Origin: CAWGGS01 sp963822095
Lineage (GTDB): Bacteria; Desulfobacterota; Desulfobulbia; Desulfobulbales; Desulfocapsaceae
Length of the DNA stretch: 64,000 nucleotides
Direction: 5' to 3'
NCBI GenBank assembly: GCA_963822095.1
Contig: CAWGGS010000001.1
Span: forward strand, 68,214 to 132,213
Shown in pieces: positions 9,103-18,193 of the stretch; within the stretch, counting starts at the first letter, position 1; every line of letters begins with the position of its first letter. Made by a program: the position numbers and the translations under genes. The notes beneath the pieces are model-generated. The model did no database searches. It was not told where the DNA came from and saw only the letters and a program-made list of their open reading frames with translations.

Positions 9103-9853
9103 TGGTCACTCCTGAAAGTTCGAGAAAGGCCTGGATCTTTGCCTTGGCACTGCTTCCGGCGGTTACGTCGCAGTCAAGGTAGAGACTGCGGGGATGACAA
9201 TCGGCCAGATGCCTGGCAAGTGCGGTTTTTGCGCAAAAGGATTGGGCAAAGAATACGGTCGGAATATCGGGGTTCACGTACTCTTCAAGCATTCTGTTGT
9301 CTGGAGTCTTGTTCTCCATGCACCGGGTCCATCCGTAGATATGGGTGGTGTCCGGAAACAGGGAAAGAATGGAAAAGTCCCGTGGAGGCACCCCCCAGAA
9401 ACCTGCAGTGGGCACACAAGAAGGAAGCTTCTTGTGCGGTTTGGAAGATTGCACCGATGATGTGATTGCTGTTAATTTTTTGAGAAGAGGCATTTCACAG
9501 TCGCAAAGAGGGGTTCCAAAATCCGTTTTGTCCTGGTTTATGGTCCGGGTAATTTTGCTGTCGGGAAGAATTTTTTCAAGGATGGTTGCGGTATGTTGAG
9601 CACAGTCGCATTTCCCCGGACCGACATCGATATAGATGGTTGCAGGCTTCAGGCTAAGACTGTTGACAACTGCGGTACGCAGTATGGCGCAATACACACG
9701 AGGCAGAAAGGGAGAGGCATTTTCGATGTCCTGGTCAACCAGTGGCTCATCAAGATCATAGATGGGTGAGCTTTCTATTTTCTTTATTATATGAAGCGGT
9801 GGAATACCTACGATACCAACAGATTGCATCTTGTCTTTTTTCACTTTGTCCAA
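9089..9853 (-). CDS. Cysteine-rich partner protein of the BadF-type ATPase, unknown function
   Basis: I do not recognise this 254-residue protein with certainty. It contains repeated CDC motifs (GKCDCAQH and PLCDCEMP) plus further cysteines (PSCVPT, RCMENK, SFCAKTA, DCDV), suggesting an iron-sulfur or other metal site. Its C-terminal half, with ARHLADCHPRSLYLDCDV, resembles the general style of dehydratase/reductase subunits that pair with BadF-like activators. The tight overlap with the ATPase gene argues for a two-component complex. An internal Met at residue 9 is an alternative start. Confidence 0.5.
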   Translation of the reverse strand: MDKVKKDKMQSVGIVGIPPLHIIKKIESSPIYDLDEPLVDQDIENASPFLPRVYCAILRTAVVNSLSLKPATIYIDVGPGKCDCAQHTATILEKILPDSKITRTINQDKTDFGTPLCDCEMPLLKKLTAITSSVQSSKPHKKLPSCVPTAGFWGVPPRDFSILSLFPDTTHIYGWTRCMENKTPDNRMLEEYVNPDIPTVFFAQSFCAKTALARHLADCHPRSLYLDCDVTAGSSAKAKIQAFLELSGVTNALG

Positions 9854-9858
9854 CCTGA

Positions 9859-10938
9859 CTAATTATCCATTCTGTGGAGGAGAAAGAGTCCAGTCCCGGC
9901 AAAGACGATATGAACGATGCTTGCTGCAAAGAGGGGAGAAATGTAATCCGCTTTGGCCAGTGATTGCAGGGCCCCCCAGAATCCCCAGGCAACGAAGGCA
10001 GTCCCGCAGCTTACCGGAATGGAAATGGCCAGATCGCGGCCCCACTTTTGATAGGAGAGGAAAAGTACGGGTAAACCGAGAAAAATCAGCGGGAATCCTA
10101 GCAATATATAGGATATTCTGCTGAAGAATTCCGCCCATGCCGCCGTTCTCTCTCTTCCCGGGTCTTTTTTGAATATGTCCTTGTAAAGATCAGTGAGAGA
10201 CATCTCACCGGGTTTATATTCAGGCACGAAGAAGGCCTCGGGGGATTCCGGAAGGTCAAGCGTTTTCTCGTGGAATGCTTGAATGTCGTAATTGTTGTTG
10301 GCGCGTTGCTGGATCTGCCCCGATTGAAGATGCCACGTTTTGTCGGCATATTCTGCTCTATTGCAGGTTATCAGGGTCTGGAGTTGATAGTCCTTGTCCC
10401 AGGTTGAGTAGGAAAAATTGCGAAAAACAAATGTTCCTGGTTTATGCCATTCAAAAGAATAAAAACCTTTACTCCCTTTGTAATAATATCGACCGTTTCT
10501 ATGGGCGCCGAGGGGTACCTTTCCCTGTACGTCCTGATACCAGATCTTATCGCTGGCCGAGATTGTAACCGGCAGGATCCATTGGGCCATGAACATATAG
10601 ATAGCCATGGTTGCGACGCTTGCATAAAGGATGGGGCGGGTGATGGTCCTCAGTGGAATTCCACCTGCTTTCAACGCAAGGAGTTCATGATTATGATTCA
10701 ACATCCCCATGGTTATAATCCCGGCGAGGAGGATCAGGACAGGGCCTAATTGGTCGAGAATAAAGGGAATATTTAGGGTGAAGTAGGCTAGGGCGCTGGA
10801 AAATGATTTGCCAGCACTTGTAAAATGATCGATTTTGTCAAAAAAATCTATCAGAATATAAACTGCGATAAAACCTACGGCAACGGTAAGGAAATTCCGT
10901 ATGTATTGAGCAAAGAGATATCGATAGAGTAGAATCAA
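9859..10938 (-). CDS. lptG: LPS export ABC transporter permease LptG
   Basis: This 359-residue YjgP/YjgQ-family permease has an N-terminal pair of membrane helices (LYRYLFAQYIRNFLTVAVGF), a central periplasmic beta-jellyroll (about 110-250) and C-terminal helices. LptG with LptF and LptB extracts LPS from the inner membrane. The ending GLFLLHRMDN is normal. LptF is not adjacent in this window; only the unrelated cysteine-rich gene follows five bases downstream. Confidence 0.85.
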   Translation of the reverse strand: MILLYRYLFAQYIRNFLTVAVGFIAVYILIDFFDKIDHFTSAGKSFSSALAYFTLNIPFILDQLGPVLILLAGIITMGMLNHNHELLALKAGGIPLRTITRPILYASVATMAIYMFMAQWILPVTISASDKIWYQDVQGKVPLGAHRNGRYYYKGSKGFYSFEWHKPGTFVFRNFSYSTWDKDYQLQTLITCNRAEYADKTWHLQSGQIQQRANNNYDIQAFHEKTLDLPESPEAFFVPEYKPGEMSLTDLYKDIFKKDPGRERTAAWAEFFSRISYILLGFPLIFLGLPVLFLSYQKWGRDLAISIPVSCGTAFVAWGFWGALQSLAKADYISPLFAASIVHIVFAGTGLFLLHRMDN

Positions 10939-11171
10939 AATTATTCTTCCGTGGATTTCGAAAAGATACTGCTTATTGTCTCATCAATGATCTGTATCAG
11001 GTACCACTATCAGGGGTTTCCGTCAAGTGGAAGCTGGGTCAAACTTTTCCCCGGCTGCCATGATGATGGCTTCCTGGGTGTGATACTTAACGAGTTGTTT
11101 TTTTTAATGAAAATACCTATGGGGAACACTCTGTTAGAAGTGTAGGGAAGGCAGGATATCTTTCTCAAGGC

Positions 11172-11201
11172 TTGCATTTTCAGGGAAAAATGTGCTATAC
11201 T
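11172..11201 (+). promoter_or_regulatory. Sigma70-type promoter with extended -10
   Basis: TTGCAT (11172-11177), an 18-bp spacer and TATACT (11196-11201), preceded by TGC as an extended -10. The predicted start near 11208 lies just before a terminator-like hairpin and about 290 bp before the DHH phosphoesterase gene. Confidence 0.65.
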
Positions 11202-11215
11202 ATAAATTCGTGTAG

Positions 11216-11262
11216 CGTCAAAAGGCTTTGCGGACATTTATCCGCAATACTTTTTTTTGACG
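11216..11262 (+). terminator. Nested hairpin with T-run immediately after a promoter
   Basis: TTGCGGA (11228-11234) pairs perfectly with TCCGCAA (11241-11247) and is followed by a run of eight Ts. An outer arm CGTCAAAA (11216-11223) pairs with TTTTGACG (11255-11262). The hairpin would start within about 10 nt of the predicted transcript start, giving either a roughly 50-nt RNA or an attenuator for the downstream gene. Confidence 0.65.
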
Positions 11263-11264
11263 TG

Positions 11265-11501
11265 TTAATTGCCCCTCAAAGCCCTTCCAAAGATGAGGAG
11301 CGGGGCTGAATTTTACAGGAGGAGGGCGGCAATCCAAACAAGAAGGACTCTACTGGATCCAGCTCGGGAGGTCGGGCAAGGAAACAGTAAAATATGGATA
11401 GCCGGACGGGAAACATACAGTGCCTACAGATAATTACAACAACCTGTTACAGTTACCGCATCTTTTACTTATGAAAATTCAGATCACCGCTGTTACCCTT
11501 C
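11265..11501 (+). other. GC-rich probable leader before the DHH gene
   Basis: No gene was seen in 10939-11501. After the hairpin comes a structured-looking stretch in which GCCCC (near 11271) can pair with GGGGC (near 11302), followed by a purine-rich segment. I could not match it to a known riboswitch class. The ORF-like stretch at 10951-11145 has no ribosome site or recognisable content. Confidence 0.35.
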
Positions 11502-12521
11502 ATGGCTCGGAATCATAGAAGCCGCAATGCCGTCCATTGCGAGCAGTCATATCGCAAGTCGGCAAAAGAACGGTTACAGGAATTTTGGGATGTCTTCGAC
11601 AAGGAAGACGAGGTTCTCGTTTGCATTAATGCGGACCCGGATGCACTGGCCTGTGCAATGGCCATCAAGAAGCTGCTTCGTTACCGTGTTAAGAATGTTG
11701 TCATAGCTCATCCCAATGAAATCAGGCGCCTGAACAACGTGTCGATGGTCGCCTCGCTCAAGATTCCTCTAGAACGTTTTGGTTCCGTTAAGGTCAAAGA
11801 GTTTACCAAGAAAGTCCTCGTCGATTCCCAGCCCAATCATCTTCCGTGTTTTGAAAAGATCGACTTTGATGTGATCATTGATCACCACCCCAAAAGTGGA
11901 GATTGGCAGGCGCAACACGTCGATATACGGCCAGATTATGGTGCAGCTTCCACCATGCTGGTTGAATATCTTCGGGCTGCCGGGATGAAGCCTTCGGTTT
12001 CGTTGGCCACGGCATTGTTTTACGGGATTAAGGTGGATACCACCAATTTCGAGAAGCAGTCACGTGTGGCTGACGGTATATGCTTTCGCTATCTCTTCAG
12101 CATAGCCAACAGGAATTTGGTCCGTAAATTTGAACTGACAGACCTGAGGCGCTCAGAACTCAGATATTTCAATATCGCGCTTGCCGAACTCAAATATTCC
12201 AAGAGGCGGTATTATACTCACATCGGCAAGGTCAGGAGCCCGGATGTGCTTGTTATTATAGCTGATTTCCTTAATCATGTCGGCGAGATAGATTGGGTTT
12301 TCGTTTCCGGTATTTACGGAGAGAAACTGGTGGTGATTTTCCGTTGTGACGGATATCGCAAAAGTGCCGGGAAGTTGGCCTCCAGGATTTTCGGTTCGGT
12401 CGGCTCCGCCGGTGGTCACAAAGAGTCGGCCAGGGCCGAGGTTCCGCTGAAAAACCTTTCGATCAATGACAAAGATTTTAATTCTCAGACCTTGATGCGG
12501 TTGACAATGCGTCATATGTAG
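11502..12521 (+). CDS. DHH/DHHA1-family phosphoesterase (NrnA-like)
   Basis: This 339-residue protein has the DHH-family motif I as CINADPDALACAMAIKKL, motif II around VDSQPNHLPCF and the signature DHH in DVIIDHHPKSGDW. A C-terminal DHHA1 domain ends in GSAGGHKESARAEV. NrnA-type members degrade nanoRNAs or pAp, and other members cleave cyclic dinucleotides, so the exact substrate is open. The start codon follows a poor ribosome site, and the long leader upstream suggests post-transcriptional control. Confidence 0.8.
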   Translation: MARNHRSRNAVHCEQSYRKSAKERLQEFWDVFDKEDEVLVCINADPDALACAMAIKKLLRYRVKNVVIAHPNEIRRLNNVSMVASLKIPLERFGSVKVKEFTKKVLVDSQPNHLPCFEKIDFDVIIDHHPKSGDWQAQHVDIRPDYGAASTMLVEYLRAAGMKPSVSLATALFYGIKVDTTNFEKQSRVADGICFRYLFSIANRNLVRKFELTDLRRSELRYFNIALAELKYSKRRYYTHIGKVRSPDVLVIIADFLNHVGEIDWVFVSGIYGEKLVVIFRCDGYRKSAGKLASRIFGSVGSAGGHKESARAEVPLKNLSINDKDFNSQTLMRLTMRHM

Positions 12522-12550
12522 TTGACAATCAAGTGTGGTCAATGGAAATC

Positions 12551-12586
12551 CTCCATTCCGATAGGCTTAGTTTCAGGGGTAATCAG
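12551..12586 (+). repeat. Right-end fragment of the MITE-like family
   Basis: CATTCCGATAGGCTTAG followed by TTTCAGGGGTAATCAG matches the right terminus of the full repeats further right in the window. The left terminus is absent. It sits in the 125-bp gap between the DHH gene and the first glgC-like gene. Confidence 0.55.
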
Positions 12587-12646
12587 AAAATATTTTGGAC
12601 TTGACTGGGGTATTTTTTTTAATCTCCTGGTTTTCAGGGGGGAATT

Positions 12647-13900
12647 ATGCTGAAACCCACTACACTAGCAATGATTTTGGCCGGAGGCCGGGTTGATGAA
12701 CTGAATGTATTGACCTATTACCGTCCCAAGTCGGCGGTACCCTTCGGTGGATTTTGTCGGGTAATCGACTTTTCACTCAGCAATCTGATGAACTCAGGTA
12801 TAGAACAGGTTGCCATTCTCAGTCAGTACCGCAGTTATTCTCTTATAAATCATATCGGCACCGGCGCGGCTTGGGATATGACCGGTCGCTATCGCCGGGC
12901 CTCCATCCTGCCACCGTTTACGGCATCCGAGGGTGGGAGTTGGTATCGAGGTTCTGCCGATGCCGTTTTCAAAAATCTCGATTTTGTTAAATATCAACAA
13001 CCGGAAGACATCATGATCTTATCCGGAGATCATATCTACAGGATGGAATATCAGGATATGATTTCCTACCACCATGAAAAGGACGCGGATCTGACCATTG
13101 CTTTCACGAAAGTTGATAGAAACACCGCCCAGCGTTTCGGGGTGGCGATAATTGATGACGAGGACGGAAACCGGGGCGGCCGCATTCAAGAGTATTGGGA
13201 GAAACCGGAAAAACCGGAGTCCGATTGGGTATCTCTTACAGTCTTCTGTTTCAAACCCGAGACACTTTACCGTGCCCTTGAAGAGAACCAGTCCGGCCAA
13301 TCTTTTGAATTCGGGCGTGACATCATACCATCTCTGATACAACAGAAATGCCGGATCTACGGCTATAAATTCTGTGGGTATTGGGGCTATACCCGTACAA
13401 TTGAGGAATATTGGCGATCCAATATGGATCTGCTGGGCGAAAATCCCTCCATCGATATGGAGGCGTGGGGAATACGTACCAACCTGGAGCATCGCGGGAT
13501 ACGGGATTTCCAACCTGCCTTGATTGGAGATGGAGCGGTGGTTGAAAACAGCATGATCTATAATGGGTGCATTGTTGAAGGCACTGTGAAAAATTCGATT
13601 TTGTTCCCTGGTGTCCAAATAGGTCGGGGGGCGGCGGTTGAGAACTCGGTGCTGTTTTTTGACAATGTCATCAAGAGGAACTGCCGATTGAATAAAGTGG
13701 TAGCCGACGTTAATTCGACCTATGGTGAAGGGACAGTGATAGGCCCTGAACTCGAAGGTGTGCCTGCTAAAGTAACGGTTGTGGGATGGAACAATCAAGT
13801 TCCCAACCAGACCATCATCGAGGAAGGAGCCACCATCTATCCACATCTCAAAAATGGGCAGTGGCTTAGACATGTCAAGAACGGGGAGGTGCTGCGATGA
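12647..13900 (+). CDS. GlgC-like ADP-glucose pyrophosphorylase paralogue with altered loop
   Basis: This 417-residue protein has the nucleotidyltransferase domain of glucose-1-phosphate adenylyltransferase, including RPKSAVPFGG, RVIDFSLSNLMNSG, SGDHIYRMEY and a C-terminal left-handed beta-helix. The glycine-rich loop reads LAGGRVDELNVL rather than the usual GGxGTRL, so the Arg contacting ATP phosphates is missing. It may be a regulatory or alternative-substrate subunit working with the next gene, as GlgD does with GlgC in Firmicutes. It overlaps that gene by four bases (ATGA). Confidence 0.8.
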   Translation: MLKPTTLAMILAGGRVDELNVLTYYRPKSAVPFGGFCRVIDFSLSNLMNSGIEQVAILSQYRSYSLINHIGTGAAWDMTGRYRRASILPPFTASEGGSWYRGSADAVFKNLDFVKYQQPEDIMILSGDHIYRMEYQDMISYHHEKDADLTIAFTKVDRNTAQRFGVAIIDDEDGNRGGRIQEYWEKPEKPESDWVSLTVFCFKPETLYRALEENQSGQSFEFGRDIIPSLIQQKCRIYGYKFCGYWGYTRTIEEYWRSNMDLLGENPSIDMEAWGIRTNLEHRGIRDFQPALIGDGAVVENSMIYNGCIVEGTVKNSILFPGVQIGRGAAVENSVLFFDNVIKRNCRLNKVVADVNSTYGEGTVIGPELEGVPAKVTVVGWNNQVPNQTIIEEGATIYPHLKNGQWLRHVKNGEVLR

Positions 13901-15183
13901 TCCGGTCAAAGGAGGTCCTCGTCCTTCTTCTGGCCGGCGGGGTCGGAAGTCGTCTGAATATTCTTGTGCAAAATCGGGCCAAACCGGCGGTTCCGTTTGC
14001 CGGCCTGTACCGGATTATTGATTTCAGCCTCAGCAATGTGATGAATTCCGGCTTGACCAAGGTCGGGGTTCTGACCCAGTATAAACCGCTGTCTTTGATG
14101 AGCCATCTCGGTACCGGCGAGGCCTGGGATTTTACCGGACGCAGCAGGGGGGTTAAAATTCTTCCGCCACGAACTGGTTCCAGGGACTCGGACTGGTATA
14201 AGGGGACGGCCGATGCTGTAAGGCGCAATATCGACTTTATCAATGCCAATCCCACCGATGAGGTCCTGATTCTGTCCGGTGACCATATCTATCACATGGA
14301 TTTCGATGCGATGATCGAATACCACCGCTCAAAGAAGGCCGATGTGTCAATCGGTATGATGGTGGTTCCAAAAAGCGAGATCCATCAATTCGGAGCCGGG
14401 ATAACCGACAGGTACAACAGGATTATCGGATGGGAGGAGAAGCCCAAGGACCCCACTACCAATCTTGCGTCGATGGGGATCTATGTCTTCGACCGGAAAT
14501 ATTTATTAAACGCGCTGGCCAGAAATAATGATGATGTCGATTTCGGCATGCATATTTTGCCCTGGGCCATCGACAATGATAATGTTTTTGCCTACCCCTT
14601 TTATGGGTATTGGCGCGATGTCGGAACCGTTCAGGCCTATTGGGAGGCCAATATGGATGTGATTCGCAGGGACAGCGGTATTTCGCCTCAACAATGGGGG
14701 ATTCGTACCAATGTAACGACTGCCGGGATGTCGGCAGATCGGGCCCCTGCACGTTTCGGCAGCAAGGTGAAACTTTTAAATTCTATGATTTCATCTGGAT
14801 GTAAAATAATGGGGCATGTGGAAAATTCGATTCTAGCCCCGGGAGTAATCGTTGAAGAGGGAGCGGTCGTTAGGAATTCCATTATTTTCACCGATTGCCA
14901 TATCAGCCGGAGGGCAACGGTCGATCTGTCCATTTTGGATAAACGAGTCAGGGTCGGGGAGCAGGCTGTGGTCGGTGCCGGCAAAAATTTCAAAACGGCC
15001 AATCGGTTAAAGCCCACCCATCTCTACACCGGGATCACTCTGGTTGGCAAGGGCACGGAAGTTCCGGCAGGGCATAAGATCGGAAGAAACTGTGTGATAA
15101 ACTCTTATATCAGGGAAGAGGCCTTTCCTGGCAAAGTGATAGAGGACGGCGAGTCGCTTTTCCCCGATGGAGAAATTTCATAA
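13897..15183 (+). CDS. glgC: Glucose-1-phosphate adenylyltransferase
   Basis: This 428-residue protein carries the canonical loop LAGGVGSRLNIL, then RAKPAVPFAG, RIIDFSLSNVMNSG, SGDHIYHMDF and GWEEKPKDP, plus a C-terminal beta-helix. It converts ATP and glucose-1-phosphate to ADP-glucose, the glycogen precursor. Because its loop retains the Arg, it is the likely catalytic partner of the upstream paralogue, to which it is translationally coupled. Confidence 0.9.
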   Translation: MIRSKEVLVLLLAGGVGSRLNILVQNRAKPAVPFAGLYRIIDFSLSNVMNSGLTKVGVLTQYKPLSLMSHLGTGEAWDFTGRSRGVKILPPRTGSRDSDWYKGTADAVRRNIDFINANPTDEVLILSGDHIYHMDFDAMIEYHRSKKADVSIGMMVVPKSEIHQFGAGITDRYNRIIGWEEKPKDPTTNLASMGIYVFDRKYLLNALARNNDDVDFGMHILPWAIDNDNVFAYPFYGYWRDVGTVQAYWEANMDVIRRDSGISPQQWGIRTNVTTAGMSADRAPARFGSKVKLLNSMISSGCKIMGHVENSILAPGVIVEEGAVVRNSIIFTDCHISRRATVDLSILDKRVRVGEQAVVGAGKNFKTANRLKPTHLYTGITLVGKGTEVPAGHKIGRNCVINSYIREEAFPGKVIEDGESLFPDGEIS

Positions 15184-15340
15184 AGGGCTGTCAGGAAATA
15201 TGTGTTAATAGCTGGGGATAGCTGAACAGGACAAAAAAAGATACATTTTTTCGATGCAATATGGTATGTATTTCCGACTCTGCCGGAAGATACCTGTTCG
15301 GTGTGCAAAGCCCATGGCGGAGTTTCATAAATGTACCCAT

Positions 15341-15416
15341 GCCCCCGTAGCTCAGTGGATAGAGCACAGGATTCCTAATCCTGGTGCCGCAGGTCCGATT
15401 CCTGCCGGGGGTACCA
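15341..15416 (+). tRNA. tRNA-Arg (CCU)
   Basis: The 76-nt cloverleaf has acceptor GCCCCCG pairing with CGGGGGT (a G-U pair at the end), D arm GCTCAGTGGATAGAGC, anticodon stem CAGGA/TCCTG with anticodon CCT at 15374-15376, T arm GCAGG/CCTGC, and an encoded CCA. The T loop reads TCCGATT. An integrase pseudogene starts 170 bp downstream, so the 3' end is a likely attachment site. Confidence 0.95.
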
Positions 15417-15425
15417 ATAAAAACA

Positions 15426-15469
15426 AGGGGTTAACCAGATAAGTCAGCTGGTTAACCCCTTTCTTTTTT
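15426..15469 (+). terminator. Intrinsic terminator after tRNA-Arg
   Basis: A perfect 13-bp stem, AGGGGTTAACCAG (15426-15438) with CTGGTTAACCCCT (15448-15460), is followed by TTCTTTTTT. It ends the tRNA transcript. Confidence 0.9.
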
Positions 15470-15585
15470 ACTTTTTGTTCCATCTCGGGTTGCCATTTTT
15501 TGCTTTATTTCCCCATGAATTGACAGTACACTGGAACAAAAATGGAACAAAAATCCGTACGAACAAACTGCAGGGAGTCTTGGCT

Positions 15586-16656
15586 ATGGCGCGCATTCAG
15601 ACCCGCAAAGGAAAAAAGAGGACGACCTATACGGCAACAGTTCGTGTGAAAGGTTTTGATCCGCTGGCCCGGACCTTCGATACCAAAGGGGAGGCGAAGG
15701 CTTGGGCTGCCGAAATCGAACGGGAAATGCGCATGGGACGGTATCAAGACGTTCGTCCTGCCGAAAAAATCACCTTTGCCGAATCGTTGCAGAGGTACCT
15801 TGAACACATATCTCCCGCAAAGCGGATCAATTCCGAACGACGGGATAGGATTGCGGCTGTCGCACTTCTCGGCGGATTCGGTCAGGAAATCTCACTTGCC
15901 TCTGTTACTCCGCAACGATTGGCGGTCTATCGTGATGCCCGCTTAAAAACGGTCTCTCCATCAACAATCCAAAAAGAGTTCGCCTTACTCTCCCATCTGT
16001 TCAATATTGCCCGCAAGGAATGGGGCTGTCGGTCGATAACCCGGTCGCAGGGATTAGTCGGCCACGAGTGAATAACAGCCGTACTCGTTTCCTTACCAAG
16101 GAAGAGGCCCAGAGACTGTTGGATTGTGCCAAGGAAAGCCGGAACCAGAAGCTCTATCCCTATGCTTCTACTCATGTTGCATACCGGCATGCGGCCCAGC
16201 GAAGCTGCCGGCTTAACATGGGGGAATGTCGATTTGGAGGCAAGTCTCGTCAAGCTCTTGGTAACCAAGACCGATATGCGATATGTCCCGCTTACCGATG
16301 TGGCTATAAAAGCACTCCGTTCCATTAAGCCGTTGGAGACTGAAAAGGACATGCATGTCTTCCTTCCGCCAAGAAGATTGCTGTCACAACAGGTTTTAGA
16401 CGTTCCCTGCAATTACTTCAAAAAATCCTTTGGTACCGCCAAGACCAAAGCTGGACTCGACGATGTTCATCTCCACGATCTTCGCCATACGGCAGCAAGC
16501 CATCTCCTTATGGCTGGTGTGGATATCAGGACATTAGCAGAAATCCTGGGGCACAAGACGATGCAGATGGTGCAGCGCTATACCCATCTTCTCAATGATC
16601 ATAAGATACAAGCGGTAGAGAAGATTAGCTCGCTGGGGGTGAAATCAAATGAGTAA
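15586..16656 (+). pseudogene. Tyrosine-type site-specific integrase, double frameshift
   Basis: Frame 1 from ATG 15586 gives a phage integrase N-terminal DNA-binding domain (RIQTRKGKKRTTYTATVRVK) and SAM-like core, then stops at 16071. The homologous reading continues in frame 3 from about 16020 (GLSVDNPVAGISRPR...FLTKEEAQRLLDCAKES). It returns to frame 1 from about 16150 (LLLMLHTGMRPSEAAGLTW) to 16656. The catalytic residues Arg (HTGMRPSEA), HxxR (HDLRHTAASHLL), His (LGHKT) and Tyr (RYTHL) are all present in the last part. The first shift lies in a GGGG run. Either two compensating indels killed the gene or there are sequencing errors. Confidence 0.85.
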
Positions 16657-17035
16657 TAATGAATACAAATTGAAGTCCATAGATGGCGTAGAAAAAATTT
16701 GAATTTGCACCAGATAACACGGCGCGATACCAATAATCACGCCATAAAAAATGCATTATGCTCGAGGATGATCTACTTGCCGAGACTATTCAGGAATAAG
16801 CTCAACAATGCCTTCTCACGACAGATGTAAAGGGGTTCATGGATTATCTCAAGTCCAAGATTTTGTTTTCGATGTTAGGATTCTTAAGGGACGCAAGTTC
16901 CTGGATTACAGTAGTAGTATTAAGTTGGGTTATATGGAACAAATGTTGAGATTCAAAATGGCAGGCTTAAGATCGGGTCTTACCTATTTATGGTAAAACC
17001 TTATATCTAATCCGGACTATTCAAATTGTTTTTTC
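16657..17035. other. Non-coding or decayed stretch inside the island
   Basis: AT-rich sequence with only a short ORF-like stretch at 16808-16996 that lacks a ribosome site and recognisable content. I see no attachment-site duplication of the tRNA end here. Confidence 0.4.
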
Positions 17036-18190
17036 TCATTGTCCTGATAGAGTCTTCAAAATATTTAATGCATCTGGAAGGCTTAGGTGATTATTTTTAT
17101 CGATGTCCCATCTGTTAATTTTATTCTGACTATAATAAATCTGGTTTATATAAATGTCTTTCTCGCTACCGTTATAACCGACCCATACTATATTATCCCC
17201 AGAAATTTGTGGTGAAGTGTCCAAATTAGAGCTGTTTAATGTTAGATTAATAGTCCTTGTTCCATCATAAAAATAAATATCATGGTCAGAAGCTGTAACG
17301 CATTTCTCCCAAACAATGTTATTGCCAGATATTTTTGGATTCAAATCATCATAAGCATCATTGGTTAGTTGTATTATTTTGGCACCATCATAATAAAAAA
17401 TATCGTAGTCGTAACCATCTTCTGCCCGCCAAACAACTTTTTCCCCAGATATATGTGGGTCTCGATGAGTTACTGAATCTTTTGTTAACTGGGTCACCTT
17501 TGATCCATTATAGAGAAAAATTTGTCTATAATGAAGAGGATAATCACCTTCCCAAACAATGTTGTGACCTGAGATTTGCGGATTAGAGTCTTCGGTTGAA
17601 TTATTTGTTAATTGAGTTACGTGAATTCCATCAAATACAAATATCTCATAATCGTGTCCATCAAATCCACTCCATACAATGGTATTCCCAGAAATTTGAG
17701 GATCTGTATCATCGTATTCATTATCAGTTATTTGAATCGTTTTTGAACCATCGAAAAAATATATTTCGTAGTCATTTCCGTCATATCCTTTCCAGACAAC
17801 ATTGTCTCCTGAGATTTGGGGGGAATCATCATCGGTTGTATTGTCAGTCAGTTGGATTATTTTATGTGAGGTGCCATTAAAGAGGAAAATCTCATAATCT
17901 GACCCATCATATCCTTTCCACACAACGTTATTACCAGATACTTGCGGATCAAGGTCATCAAACGAATTATTTGTTAAAGAACCAGGCAGAGATATATTTG
18001 ATGATAAAAAACTTAACCCAGATGCCATTATTTCGTAGTCTGTTCCATCATAGACAACCCAAACTATGCTGTTTCCTGAGATTTGAGGTGATTCTTCATC
18101 GAACGAGTTTCTGTATAATTGTGTCGAAATCCTCTCACCTGCATAACAATTTGTAAAATAGCAGATCAATATCGTAGAAATCAGTAACAT
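17036..18190 (-). CDS. Secreted beta-propeller repeat protein with dockerin-like tail
   Basis: About 384 residues from the native-looking start at 18190, which opens directly into a signal peptide (MLLISTILICYFTNCYAG). Eight repeats of about 42-48 residues follow, each with a variant of PQISGNNIVWxGYDGxDYEI, typical of TolB/WD-like propellers. The C-terminus WDIDKNNHLSLPDALNILK resembles one calcium-binding dockerin/EF-hand loop. An IS element ends only three bases upstream of the start, so the original promoter and ribosome site are gone. An in-frame ATG at 18223 inside the IS would give a fused N-terminus. The AT-rich composition fits the island. Function is unknown. Confidence 0.65.
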   Translation of the reverse strand: MLLISTILICYFTNCYAGERISTQLYRNSFDEESPQISGNSIVWVVYDGTDYEIMASGLSFLSSNISLPGSLTNNSFDDLDPQVSGNNVVWKGYDGSDYEIFLFNGTSHKIIQLTDNTTDDDSPQISGDNVVWKGYDGNDYEIYFFDGSKTIQITDNEYDDTDPQISGNTIVWSGFDGHDYEIFVFDGIHVTQLTNNSTEDSNPQISGHNIVWEGDYPLHYRQIFLYNGSKVTQLTKDSVTHRDPHISGEKVVWRAEDGYDYDIFYYDGAKIIQLTNDAYDDLNPKISGNNIVWEKCVTASDHDIYFYDGTRTINLTLNSSNLDTSPQISGDNIVWVGYNGSEKDIYINQIYYSQNKINRWDIDKNNHLSLPDALNILKTLSGQ

Positions 18191-18193
18191 ATC

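Noticed and set aside
17039..18190. Regular DNA repeats that could suggest a CRISPR array or satellite
   Set aside because: The repeat unit is a protein repeat of 42-48 codons with synonymous variation, not identical repeats with unique spacers.
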